A DNA stretch of 64,000 nucleotides from Psococerastis gibbosa. Its lineage: Eukaryota; Arthropoda; Insecta; Psocodea; Psocidae. Below are positions 49,251-59,887 of the stretch, in pieces. The notes beneath the pieces were generated by a model. It was given only the letters and a program-made list of their open reading frames with translations, was not told where the DNA came from and searched no databases. Location of the stretch: the NCBI GenBank assembly GCA_963971405.1, contig OZ020484.1:13330001-13394000 (forward strand). The letters are read 5' to 3'. The position numbers and the translations under genes were made by a program. How positions within the stretch are numbered: the first letter of the stretch is position 1; the number at the start of each line of letters is the position of its first letter.

Positions 49251-49437
49251 CAAAGGATCAGGCCCGGCCCGAGGTATTTTCTTGAGTGGTGCGAGTTTAC
49301 ATTTTAGCGCCCCCCCCCCCCTCCCAGAGACCGTAAATTATTCATGAACGCTTGAGTATGGGAGACATTAAAAAATTGTGCATGCTTCTTATAAAGGGAT
49401 TGTATTAGGCAACTGTAACTAATAACTAAATGTAAAA

Positions 49438-51876
49438 TTATTGAAATTTCTCCTTCCTAGCTTTGATGCTAGCAAATTTTTTAATCAAATGATCATAGGA
49501 GAGATTGTTGGCGATCTCATTTTCTATGGATAATATGGCTAAGTCCGACAATTTCTCATCAGCTAAAACAGACCTTAGGTAGGTCTTTATCAATTTTAGC
49601 TTGCTGAAGCTCCTTTCTCCCTTAGCAACAGTGACCGGTATAGTAATGAAAATGCGGAGAGCTGTCCAAACGTTTGGAAACATATCTTTCCAACAATGCT
49701 TTGCCAAAAACTCAAGAACCCCCTTTGGATGCCCATCGTCGCCGCCTAAGAACGCACTAAGGCTCCTTATTTCTTGGGCTAGCTCGGTACCCGAAATATC
49801 ACTGAGAGCGCCATGGGTTAAGACAGATTCTAAATCTGAGCAGGCCGCATTCAAACCATTATGGTCGATCTTTTTCAAATCGTACATAAATTGCCATGTA
49901 CTATTAATGTCACTTAATTGGGAAAAGCGCAACTGCAATGAATTAATGGCTGTGTCAATCATTGGATAGAAGACAGAGGTGCGAAACGCTGTTTCTGGGT
50001 CAGTAGGAGATTCGTCTTGATTTTCATAAGAAAACATCTTCTTTTTCCTTCGCAGACGGACAGTTTCAAACTCCTGAGTGATTTGTGCTTCTTCAGCGAT
50101 TTCTTTGGCAGTGATGAGTGCAGAAGTGAAACCTGTACTTCTGTATTCTTTTAAAAATTTCAAGCATTTATTCATAATTTTTGTAGCTTCGGACAAATCC
50201 ATGGTTTCAGATTGCATTGTTTTGCTTACTAGATTAACCTGGAATAAAACATCGTACCATATGACTAACGCCATTAAGAACTCGAACTTTTCCAAATTTA
50301 CAAGAAGCGATTCAGCCTCTGAGCTTGCAACAGGGTCCGTTGATTGTTCATATTCATCCTCCAGAGCCCTTTTAACTTCAGCATACTGATACCGCACTGC
50401 TTTCAAGCTGTTGATCCTGCTTTCCCAGCGTGTGTCACAAACCTTTTTCAGGCTTAAATTTTGCAGATGCTCTGAGACCACCTTCCACCGCTTTGTTGAA
50501 TTTGAGAAATACACAAACAGCCGTTGCAGCACACCAAAAAGAGACACTGATTTGATAGAAGTTTTTGCTGCATCGGCAACCACAAGGTTGAGACTATGAC
50601 AGCCGCAAGGGTTAAAAAAGGCTCGTGGATAGGTTTTAGCAATGCGACTCTGAACTCCTTTAATGTGTCCAACCATATTAGCACCATTATCATATCCTTG
50701 GCCCCTGCAGTCATTCATGTCAATACCATATTTATCAATTATTTCGTCCAAAAATAAGCCCGTCAGGCCGGCTCCAGTTGAGTCAGCCACTGGCTTATAT
50801 GTCAAAAAACACTCACGCACACGCGCTTCATCGACGTCGAAAAATCTGAAGGTGACACTCATTTGCTCAGTGTGGCTGATGTCAGGAGTACAGTCTAAAA
50901 TTATAGAAAAATACTTGGCACTTCTTATTTTAGATAATATTTGGCCTCTTACTTCGTCAGCTAATAATTTAATTACTTCGTTTTGAATATTTTTGCTAAA
51001 ATAAAAATGCTTGGATTCCTTCTGCATCACTCTTCGCAAGTGCTCCATCATGACGGGGTCGAATTGGCCAAGTAATTGTACAAGGCCTAAGAAATTCCCA
51101 TTTCTTGGAGTGTATAAAGTGTCCTTGCTACCACGAAAAGGCAAATTGTGTTCAGCCAAAAACAGCGTGATGGCGATCATTCGTTCCATAACAGAAGACC
51201 ACCTTGCTTTTTCATCCTCCAATTGCTTCTGAAGCCCTTTATCTATGCCACAACATTTTTTTAACCTTTTAGCCGTTTCAAGCCACGTTAATAAGGCTTG
51301 CTGGTGGTCGTCAGAAAACTCATGGCTCGTTAGTAAACGAGACAAATGATGCCAGTTGTCAGAGCCAACATTGGAAAGATGGCAACGACTTGTGCGCTTG
51401 AAGATGTGACAACAAAAGCAGTATACTTTCTTTGTTGAATTGGAATAAACAAGCCACTGCCGCTCATATACTTCTCCGTTGGGCATGCTTTTTTTGAAAT
51501 GGCTGTTGGAAAAATGCCGGCCTTTCTCATTTTTTGGGTATTTATCATCATCGAGTTTCCCGTTTTGCGGCCCCTCTTCAACGATCATGTCAATAACTTG
51601 TGAAGACAAGTAAGAGGGCCACTTGGCTATGTCCATAGAAAAACTTCTTTCTTCTTCACTGCAAGGCAAGTTCTCAAAAATGGCCTCGTCCAGCGCAACC
51701 GCCTGGGCCTCACTCTCAACCGTACTTTCCTTGCTTGTACTAGGGGGCTGGGTTGGGTCTGGATGTGGACCTGGCCGTTTTAGAAATTTGGCCATTTGCG
51801 CCGCTTGCTTTTCATTCTCAGCTTCCCTAGCTCTTCTTTTCCTCTCATTTCCGGCGCCTGACAATTTTTTCCACAT
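49438..51876 (-). CDS. hAT transposase, TTF/ZMYM1-like with DUF4371 core
   Basis: 812 residues, no internal stop. It would bind the transposon ends and catalyse cut-and-paste transposition in the nucleus. Order: a basic N-terminus (KKLSGAGNERKRRAR, likely nuclear targeting); a TTF-type zinc-finger region at about 80-200 (CFCCH at 153-157, W141, H176/H177, H185); a DUF4371-like RNase H-fold core with candidate catalytic D328 (ILDCTPD) and D396 (GYDNGAN); CGCHSLN at 424-430; DTRW at 481-484, the conserved hAT tryptophan; and a C-terminal dimerisation region from about 720, with GERSFS at 753-758 whose E754 aligns with the usual third acidic residue. Proteins of this class are often named zinc finger MYM-type protein 1-like. 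The ATG at 51876 follows a good splice acceptor (51893) by 17 bases. Complete ends around it argue for a transposon gene rather than a domesticated host gene. Confidence 0.95.
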   Translation of the reverse strand: MWKKLSGAGNERKRRAREAENEKQAAQMAKFLKRPGPHPDPTQPPSTSKESTVESEAQAVALDEAIFENLPCSEEERSFSMDIAKWPSYLSSQVIDMIVEEGPQNGKLDDDKYPKNEKGRHFSNSHFKKSMPNGEVYERQWLVYSNSTKKVYCFCCHIFKRTSRCHLSNVGSDNWHHLSRLLTSHEFSDDHQQALLTWLETAKRLKKCCGIDKGLQKQLEDEKARWSSVMERMIAITLFLAEHNLPFRGSKDTLYTPRNGNFLGLVQLLGQFDPVMMEHLRRVMQKESKHFYFSKNIQNEVIKLLADEVRGQILSKIRSAKYFSIILDCTPDISHTEQMSVTFRFFDVDEARVRECFLTYKPVADSTGAGLTGLFLDEIIDKYGIDMNDCRGQGYDNGANMVGHIKGVQSRIAKTYPRAFFNPCGCHSLNLVVADAAKTSIKSVSLFGVLQRLFVYFSNSTKRWKVVSEHLQNLSLKKVCDTRWESRINSLKAVRYQYAEVKRALEDEYEQSTDPVASSEAESLLVNLEKFEFLMALVIWYDVLFQVNLVSKTMQSETMDLSEATKIMNKCLKFLKEYRSTGFTSALITAKEIAEEAQITQEFETVRLRRKKKMFSYENQDESPTDPETAFRTSVFYPMIDTAINSLQLRFSQLSDINSTWQFMYDLKKIDHNGLNAACSDLESVLTHGALSDISGTELAQEIRSLSAFLGGDDGHPKGVLEFLAKHCWKDMFPNVWTALRIFITIPVTVAKGERSFSKLKLIKTYLRSVLADEKLSDLAILSIENEIANNLSYDHLIKKFASIKARKEKFQ

Positions 51877-51892
51877 TGCCTTTGCAAAGTTG

Positions 51893-52126
51893 CTAAAATA
51901 AAAGACACATAAATTACCTTAAGTCTAAATAAAGTCCAAAATAAATAAATATACAATAAGTTGGACATACAGTAGACATAAATTCTCTTATTTGATATTA
52001 ATAACAAACACAAACCATTCGCAGAATTGCAAGCCGAGCCACTTCTTAATCTGCTTTGTAACTCTCTTATTTATTATAACAACAACTTAATACAAATACC
52101 GCTATAAAGCATCTGCGTCTGCTTAC
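51893..52126 (-). other. Probable intron in the transposase leader
   Basis: On the minus strand a donor AAG|GTAAGC (intron start 52126) and an acceptor with a T-rich tract, tcttttattttag (ending 51893), bound 234 bases just before the start codon. A weaker internal donor-like AAG|GTAATT lies near 51920. Removal leaves the coding frame untouched. Inferred from consensus only. Confidence 0.5.
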
Positions 52127-52384
52127 CTTAAAATTTTTTTGTTGCCAATTGCAATTATTTATAAAAATCTCACAAGAGATACGAGTGAAGCTGAAATTAG
52201 TAACCAATAACAATGCTATGATCTGCCATTTTAGTTAGGGTGGCCAACATAACCACTCGGAGTTGTCGTGGAAGGAGTTAACGTTCCACCACGTTAAACC
52301 GGTTGGCGCCAGATTTAAAACAAGTCTTCTATAAAAATTATTTTATTTTTATTTTTTTTAAATTATCCCGCTTGAAAACACAAA

Positions 52385-52428
52385 GCCGAGTCCAAGGGGG
52401 CGTCTCGCGGCGCCCCCTTGGACTCGGC
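52385..52428. repeat. 18-bp GC-rich hairpin near the hAT right end
   Basis: gccgagtccaagggggcg (52385-52402) and its exact reverse complement (52411-52428) are separated by 8 bases. It lies 45 bases inside the right terminus, in the presumed promoter/leader of the transposase. Confidence 0.9.
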
Positions 52429-52481
52429 GCCTGGTGCGGCCGCTCCACTTGCCCATAGGACGGGCCGGGCCTGCAAAGGAT

Positions 52482-54486
52482 GTGTGACCAAGTTGTAGGG
52501 TTGCAACATAAAAGAAAGAAAATGTTGGGAAATGAAAAGAAAATGAATACTTCAACAGGCAGGACTGACAACAGAATGGCAAGCGCAGTAGTTCTGCGCA
52601 AATGGAAAAAATGACAATTACTATCTAATTTTGACGATTTTAATTTACACTATCTTGTTGATTACGTCTTTTACTTGTTGATTAATTTGCATATTTTAAC
52701 AGAAATAATATATATACAAATATATATTTATTTGTCCCTGACCATAGCTTATGGTGGGTGAGAACCAACCACTTATGTTATATACTGTACTTATAAGTTA
52801 TATTACGTTTGCACACAGCCTCACAACTGCGGAATTGGTTATTGACTGTGCCACGAAAGGTAAACTTGCTAGCCTGCTAAAAATAATTTTGAAGAACGGT
52901 CCCCCCACTCTGTGAACTTGGCCTGAACAAGTCAGGGCTCAAAATTTTGCCCTTCCCCAAATTAATTCCTAGCATGTGGCAATGGGTATGGGGGGAGGGG
53001 GGTTAATAGTCTCAATTTCTCATCGATTCTCTCAACGGCCTTGTCTCAATCTGACCAAATTTATCAAAATAAATACAAATAGACACATACGATATTTCAG
53101 ACATGTGCAGTTTAATAGGCATAACCAAAAATATAATAAATTCTGGAGATATTTCAATGCATGCAAATTATAGGAATCAGTCTAAAAATGTCAACGGGTA
53201 CCCGCTGGGAACAAGCAAATTGAAAAGGGAAGCTGTCCACTGCCTGCTGTGGGTCAGAATGTCCATAAAAATAGATTGGGTCCCCAAGCAGCACATAAAA
53301 CCGTCAATATAACACGAGTAAACCACCGATATAAGAGGAGTGGCCGGTCGGCGATACTAACAAATCCGGGGTTTGCATATACTGTAGCTCGCTGCTTGTA
53401 TCTCATATAATATAATCCTTCGTAAGATGAGGAGACCCCTCTCCTCCTTACCACTATATAAGCCCAATTTTCTTCTACCCTCAGATTGAAATTCATTTTC
53501 GTGCATTGTGTGTGTGAGTCGGAAAATTCATTTCTTGTAAACGACTGCCATTGTGCTAGTTTACAACCCATGCTGCGGCTCTTTCGAAGCACTTTCTCCC
53601 TTTATCCGGTAAATATGAATATATACGTATGGAACCGAATGACGTTGGGGAGAACAATAAAATATGTATCTCGTACGAGTGCTGTCTTCAAGATTTTCTT
53701 TCATGCCTATGATTTATTAGGCAAGCTTACAATATGCTAATATGCATACCTTGTTATACCTATACATTATTACAGTTGCTTACAGCTGACAGCAGGCGTT
53801 GAAAAACAAACAATATGCATATCATATTCAGTGACGTACATTATACATCCTAAAGCAAAAGGTGACCAAATTGTTACAATTAGACATTTTAGAGTGCAAA
53901 AAACACACAGAATAATATTGTACTATAGTACCAATGATAAAATGGTAAATTTATAAAACATTAATAGTAATATAATATAACAAGTTCTCTCAAGACTAAA
54001 AACTAGGCCTGCGAGAGCATAATATTGTCTTTCTTTTAATGAAGAAATTGAATAAGAATTGAGTGATATGCCAATTATTCGCGCATTAAAGCCATTCGTG
54101 GTGGGGCATGGCCTATGAGGGCCTACGAAGGAAATAAATTAAAAAAATCGACATCGGATTGATAAAGTGAAGATTAATAATAAAGACTAACTTAATTAAA
54201 AAAAATTAGTTAACGATGTAAGATCAGTAACAGAGACTCTCTGTCATTAAGGCACCATTAGGTGAAGTACAGAACATAAAAGAGAAAAAATTATAATAAT
54301 AATAAGAAATTGGCCTTAGACTATATATTAGATTATTATCCGCCGCAATATAACTTTTGCAATTTCTATATTCACACAAAATATTACATAAAACAAAATA
54401 AATAAATAAATTACTATTGATTTTTTTTAAAAGGTTAATTGCATACAAAAAATTCAATGAATGTATCCGATTGACCTCTTCAGTCA
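52482..54486. other. Unassigned intergenic DNA
   Basis: No supported gene. Open frames at 53254-53592 (minus) and 53486-53740 (plus) overlap on opposite strands and carry no recognised motif. Confidence 0.4.
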
Positions 54487-54590
54487 CCTCTGTAGGTTAT
54501 TACCCGTGTTGAGTTACGACACGTCTCCGATCGCATGGCGCATCGCACCAGTACAAGCACGCTACCACCTGGCCATCGAAGTCGATAACG
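54487..54590 (-). repeat. SINE-like repeat S2, copy 1
   Basis: Inverse of the unit at 56342-56468: gagttacgacacgtctccga, tacaagcacgctaccac and ccatcgaagtcg correspond to the reversed landmarks there. Directly followed by a SINE S1 copy. Confidence 0.6.
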
Positions 54591-54602
54591 TACTATCACC
54601 AA

Positions 54603-54765
54603 GACAACCTAGCGGAATTAGGGCTATAAAGCCCCACTTACACTCAACTAGGAAGACTCGGGACCACCTGATTTACATGCCCTTTCAAAGCATGGCCGGA
54701 AAATGTAACAAGTGTGGGACTCGAACCAACAACCTTTCGGGTGAAAGTCGGAGGTTGCATACCTA
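54603..54765 (-). repeat. SINE S1 copy
   Basis: On the minus strand: B box ggttcgagtcc, the body catgtaaatcaggtggtccc and the cctagttgagtgtaag block are well preserved. The A-box end is replaced by unrelated sequence (tatgcaacc...). Confidence 0.85.
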
Positions 54766-55956
54766 TATACAATACATGCCCTGGTTGATATTTTGAAGAC
54801 ACAATTTTTCCACTAGGTACCAGTAAATATCTTGAGCTGAATAAGCTCGTTAGCATGGGGAATGGTCCAAATGGAAAGAATATTTTGAAAGATAACTCGA
54901 ATGGATGCTTCCCATTTCCTCTGATCCGTGAATAGCGCCTACTAAAAAGCTGCTGAACCTCGTTCAGTTAGTGACAAATTGCCACAGAATCGTCCATATA
55001 ATAGAAAATCCAAAAAAGGCTCAGTACATCACAAAGTAAAAGAAAGCATAAAAGAGATAGTTGGGGTGGATAAAACCCTTGAAGGCTCAAGCAAAGTCGC
55101 CACCTGAAAAAGGACACGTCTCTTTGATGATGACGGAACTTGAAAAGGAGAAGAGTTTGAGAGCCCCCCCCCCCCCCCCCCCACTCCCCTGTGGTGATTA
55201 TGCGGGGATCCGTTTCGAAGGCACCCGATACCGGGGCGACAGCATCATCATTATTCCGGGCTTGTTACACTGCCGCCCGCAGTCCACTTGACACAGCGGG
55301 GGGTGCAGCGAGGGGTGCCCAAGATGACCTTGTGATTGACGCTACACGCGTACAATACAAAAGATGATACATACAAGGGAGATTTCCGATGTCTGATAAG
55401 GGGAAGACTCGCAAGAGATGGGTTTAGTAACTCGGACACCCCCCCCCCCCCCACGCGTTTTTTGTACAAAGTCGAAGTGTGTTGTTGTGCCGACAATTGT
55501 CAATAATTGCATAATATTGAATGACTATTTTTCACTGCCATGTTATGCTGGTACTTTAAAAGTAAATAAAACTCATAGATTCTCTATTATTTTATTTATA
55601 TGATAATTAATAATTAATTGTATTCGATGTGCTTGTTCGTTGTGCGAATCTCTGTGCACACCATGTCTGTCCATGTGTTCGGAGATCTATCAAAACTCAA
55701 CACAAGTATAAAGTTAATTGGTGAGGCGACTGAACAGGTTGTTCGGATACATTCATGACTTAGGTATGTTGTTTGTATGCAATTAATCTTTTTTTTAAAT
55801 AATAACTTACAGTACAGCATAGTAATTTTACCTTTGAAATCTTTCTATTTATATAAAGTTCTCCAAATATACTTTATGAGATCAGGGAATAGACTCCATG
55901 GAACGAGTTAAAGCAGAACCCGTCAGAACGCAGCACGCATCATTCCCCGACCATAT
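54766..55956. other. Unassigned intergenic DNA
   Basis: Long poly(C) tracts at about 55165-55182 and 55439-55452. No supported gene. Confidence 0.4.
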
Positions 55957-56115
55957 TGTATATACGTTGAACTCTTCAATAAGGCGTTCTTATATATTGA
56001 ACCTCAAATATTTAATATGCTACCCCCTAATCTAATAAACCTAAGAAACCAGACTGAATTTAGCAAGAAATGCAAGTCATATTTATTTGAACACCAGAAT
56101 ATTCTTGCCGTGTAG
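55957..56115 (+). pseudogene. Non-LTR retrotransposon C-terminal fragment (relic)
   Basis: The frame ending at the stop codon 56113-56115 reads KAFLYIEPQIFNMLPPNL then INLRNQTEFSKKCKSYLFEH. The pattern ..F....P..WN.LP..lr......FK..lk.yLf is the usual last segment after the reverse transcriptase of CR1/Jockey-like elements (here F replaces W). The AT-rich sequence beyond the stop may be its 3' UTR. 5'-truncated. Confidence 0.65.
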
Positions 56116-56341
56116 TCTATGTTTTATTTTTTTAATTTCTATTACCTACATATTCATTTATTTTCATTTATTGTACAAAGCCCACTATTGATTATTTGCA
56201 CTAAGGTAAGATTTTGATTGTTTCTAATTTGTAACTATTTGCTGCACCTCACTTCCACGTGCTAAATAAAAAAGCACACCTAATAAGGGATCCCAATCAT
56301 CTACGTTGCTGAACATACTGTATGCATTGTGTTATTTAACG
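56116..56341. other. AT-rich DNA following the retrotransposon relic
   Basis: Possible 3' UTR of that relic, otherwise featureless. Confidence 0.4.
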
Positions 56342-56468
56342 ACTTTGGTGGCAATGTGGTAGCGTGCTTGTACTTGAGCGGTGAGTCTCTCCATACCGTG
56401 CGGTCGGAGACGTGTCGTAACTCGACAAACTCGTATAACCTTTTTATTAAAAAAAAAAAAAAAAAAAA
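56342..56468 (+). repeat. SINE-like repeat S2, copy 2, with poly(A)
   Basis: Begins gactttggtggcaatgtggt with an A-box-like tggcaatgtgg and continues agcgtgcttgtacttgagcg, gtcggagacgtgtcgtaac. It ends in about 20 A residues (56449-56468). The poly(A) tail and a second inverted copy at 54487 indicate a retroposed RNA. A B box is only weakly recognisable. Confidence 0.6.
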
Positions 56469-58169
56469 TAGTAATTAAATTATTATTATTAGATTGTCAA
56501 TGATTGTGCGGTTTAACTTTTGGAACATTTTCATAATTCGGTCCCTGTCCCTTAATATAAAATACACAGAAGACTGATGTCTGAATAGCTGGACATGTGG
56601 ATGAAAAATGTTTATCTGCTATATAAAATACCGGGACCAACTGCGTAATCAAAAGCTCCTAAGAAGGTAACAAGGCCTTCCATCAGAACCCCGCGAGGGT
56701 TTGTTTGTTCATGTCATCCAATGATAAGGACAAAGGCAATAGGCCACAAAGGCTGCCTTCTGTTTATTTTAATTTAGAAAGAATTGGGGTTGGAAATGCC
56801 AGAGAAATGATATCTGAGAAGAGAGTAAATAAAAGTGCAATCACACTGAAATTGGAAACATCTTGTTAGGGAGGATCAGAAGAGCCCTGGGGGGTCACAA
56901 ACTTCAGAGGAAAGTCCTCGCTGTCAGGTAGGCACGTCAGCTATCCGTAACATCTATATTATTGGACAGACGACTTATAATAACAACGGTTTCCACATTG
57001 TTTGAGTTCTTCGCTGCTGCTCCCCAATCTGGAGTAATACTATACTTTGTTAGTAGGTAGTTAGTTTTATATTTCATTTATAATGCCAAATTTATGTGAC
57101 AAGGCTTTAGCCTATAGGTTCATATTCCCAATAATTTTGTCCAATTAAAAGGAAAACCACAAAGTTGCAATATTCCAATTTTATCCGGTTTTATATTGAG
57201 TTATCTTGCTAATTACTGGAGGAGTTACAAGTGGACTAAAAAAAAATTCCCTTTCAACTCTGGCCGATCAGGTGTTGTGCTGACAATTGTCCTAACTGGT
57301 ATAATAATGATTCACTCTGGGCAGCTAGGTCTAAAGGTAATTCACGTGTGTACCAGTGTACCTATGGCCTGCTGTCATCAGTGTGCGTCATTATTAGCCA
57401 ATCAGAGCGCTAGTTACATGTCTTTTAGACTCCTGATGGGTAGGCTCCCTGAAGTGACAAAAGACTTGTAACAGCGACTTAAGAGGACAATTCTCAGTTA
57501 CCAGACGAAAGAAGAAAGAACTACTATAGAAGATAGTAAGAGAGCAACTATAAGTATGAGATTAGGATAAGAGTTTTAATATATATTGGATATTTAATCT
57601 ATGTGTTTTATTTTATGTACAGCCTCCTACATGGTGAAATAGACCATAACACAGGTGTAGGGAGATTCCATGCAAGCGCAGACCCCGCTTTTCCTCTATG
57701 TACATATGCCATTAAAAATAAAAAAATCCCTGGATAACCTGACAACTTCAACTTACAAGGAACAACACCATTTATTTCCTATCGATCAGCATTAAATGCG
57801 ACTCCTGGGCCTGAACAAACATAGATATAAAAGTATCTTGTATATTGGAAACATACGACGCCCAGGGGTCGAAAAAGGATCGAATCGGTAATCCTGAGAG
57901 GGTAAGCTGGACTCGAAAAGCCCGCGGCTGATCCTTCAGTGACTGATGACCACCGGACGATGGGATTTTAACCTTTTTTACATGCTCATCAAACGGTGGA
58001 CAGTTCGCTACGGGGAGACCCTTCCCACTTAAATCTGGTTAAGTCAATCTTGCCGTTCAAAATATCTCAATTGATAAATGAGTTTTATGATGAGGGTAAG
58101 CTATACAGGAGGCTATACTGCCGTGTTACGCTAATTCATAGTCAATGGAAGCTGCTTGCAATTTTTAAC
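56469..58169. other. Unassigned intergenic DNA
   Basis: No supported gene. The 91-codon frame at 57196-57471 (plus) shows no known motif. Confidence 0.4.
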
Positions 58170-59121
58170 GAACCGGTCCGAGTATACTCGAACATGCTTT
58201 CCAATTTATCAAGTAGTAGCTAGACAAAATGAGTAATTTCATGGTAAATAATTTTCCTATAGTTAAATTTCGGGCATCTCGGGGGGGGGGGGGGGTCCAC
58301 CTGACGTCACTGGAGGTGAGGTAAATTCTAGATAGGTCAGACCAACAAATTACCACACAGCAATAATGGCAGGGCACGCAATGCATTTGACCGTGACATT
58401 TCTATCATTTTTTCAAAAACTTTTTTTGCACAAAACCAAATAGTTTTTTTAGTTTTTTGGGAAAGCAATCTGTCCGGATTCGTTACCAATTACTCAATTT
58501 ATCACCTAAAACATACCTGAAGGTAGAAATCATCGATGGAAAGGTTTCACAGAAAAATTATTTTTTAGTAATTTTTCATTAAAATTTAGTTATTTTTATT
58601 TTTTTACCCCCAGAAGCAAACTATCAAGGGGCAAGCGACCCCCCGTATTTTGTCAACATTAATAACGACTACAATATATATGTGAGTTTAAAAGAAATCG
58701 TTGGAGCCGTTTTGGAGAAATAATTTTTTTAGACGTTTTTTTTGCAGTTTTTTGAGAATAAAACCCCCCAAATTGAGATAGCCCAAAATAAAAAAAAAGT
58801 TCCTGAGCTATAATTTTTGTGAACCTACATGCCGAATTTCATCAAAATCGACCGAGTAGTTTGCCCGGAAATCGACGCACGGACAGACAGACAGACAGAG
58901 CGACAGAGCGACGGACAGAGCGACAGAGCGACGGACAGAGCGACAGACAGAGAGACAGAGCGACAGACAGAGAGACAGAGCGACAGACAGACATTTCGTA
59001 TAAACCACTTTTTTGGGTTCCTGGGATCTCAAAACGTGTAAATCCGTTGAAATCTCGGAATCGAAAATTTGGACCATCACAAAGCTTTCCTTATACTTGC
59101 CTACGTATAAATTGGAAAGCA
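58170..59121 (-). repeat. Repeat family R, copy R4
   Basis: Longest R copy, inverted relative to R1. It starts gaaccggtccgagtatactc. It has poly(G) at about 58280-58295 beside TGACGTCA at 58302-58309, and ends in the ggaaagc hairpin near 59120. The extra length comes from an expanded GACAGA-type tract at 58877-58996. Confidence 0.85.
58877..58996. repeat. (GACAGAGC)-type minisatellite inside R4
   Basis: About 120 bases of alternating gacagac, gacagagc and gacggaca units. R1-R3 have only 12-40 bases of the same motif at the same place. Confidence 0.9.
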
Positions 59122-59560
59122 ATAATCAATCTTCACTGTCTCAATATGTTGTTGGAAGATAATAATTCCAACATGAAGTGTTTACACTAAGCTATACCTA
59201 TGGCTAGGTTACTTAACAGTCTCAAATAATAAATTTTATTAGCAAATTCATGTATTTTTTCATGTTTTTTTAATCGTATCATTAGTCGGTTATGGATTCA
59301 ATTTACCACTCAATAATAAAGGCTAGAGTAGTAAGCTAACTAATTCGTAGTTTGGTAATAGTAGCATTGCTTTCTTATTGCATTTTGCCAATTTCTTGGC
59401 AACGTGTCCCTACAAACGATGAAGAGTGATTAGACAATATCTCCAGTAGAGATGGCTTCAATCCGGTCCAGTCTAGGGTTCTACATGGAAGAGACGAGAC
59501 ATTAGAGTGCACTCTTTTTTTTTAATCCTGGGGCAACTGGTCATAGAAAATGTGGCAACA
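59122..59560. other. Unassigned intergenic DNA
   Basis: No supported feature. Confidence 0.4.
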
Positions 59561-59731
59561 GCAGCCTGATCATGGCGATTATAATACCGGTATTTATTTA
59601 ATCCCCTGGTATTAAAAATGTAAACAAGATAATTTTATAATGGAAAGTACTATTCAAAATTTGTTTGTTTACATATTCAATACCAGGGGATTAAATAAAT
59701 ACCGGTATTATAATCGCCATGATCAGGCTGC
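59561..59731. mobile_element. Palindromic MITE P, copy 2 (perfect 53-bp arms)
   Basis: 59561-59613 is the exact reverse complement of 59679-59731. The 65-base centre contains atgtaaacaa and ttgtttacat, which also pair, so the transcript could form one extended hairpin. No coding content. It is related to 22395-22565 and to a partial arm near 33600. Target duplication unclear. Confidence 0.92.
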
Positions 59732-59887
59732 AGGTGGGCCTTGGATTAAAAAAAATTGTTTTGGGGCGCTTGAATGTCCCATCTCCATACTAAATAGATT
59801 AGAATAGTCCGGTCCTAATTTTTGAAAATACATTGGAAAGGCTTTTGGATGTAGCCTAACATTATAATTATAATTCATTGAAAAGGC

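Larger units (their letters stand above)
49259..52473 (-). mobile_element. Complete hAT-superfamily DNA transposon
   Basis: 3215 bp. The ends are perfect 13-bp inverted repeats CAGGCCCGGCCCG (49259-49271, and complementary at 52461-52473). They are flanked by a perfect 8-bp duplication CAAAGGAT (49251-49258 and 52474-52481), the hAT signature. It encodes one long transposase on the minus strand, with a leader of about 600 bp and a trailer of about 180 bp that includes a poly(C) tract near 49309-49322. Intact ends, intact duplication and an open frame all point to a recent insertion. No sequence with these termini was seen among the smaller hAT-type elements here, so they probably depend on other transposases. 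Confidence 0.96.

Noticed and set aside
49438..51876. Host ZMYM1-like gene instead of a transposase
   Set aside because: The frame sits inside perfect inverted ends and a perfect 8-bp duplication, so it is a transposon gene.
49601..51901. Several open frames antisense to the transposase, up to 122 codons
   Set aside because: Shadows of the real minus-strand gene.
58819..59190. 123-codon plus-strand frame rich in Asp-Arg-Gln-Thr-Glu repeats
   Set aside because: It is the translation of the (GACAGA)n minisatellite inside repeat R4 and has no coding character beyond the tandem repeat.
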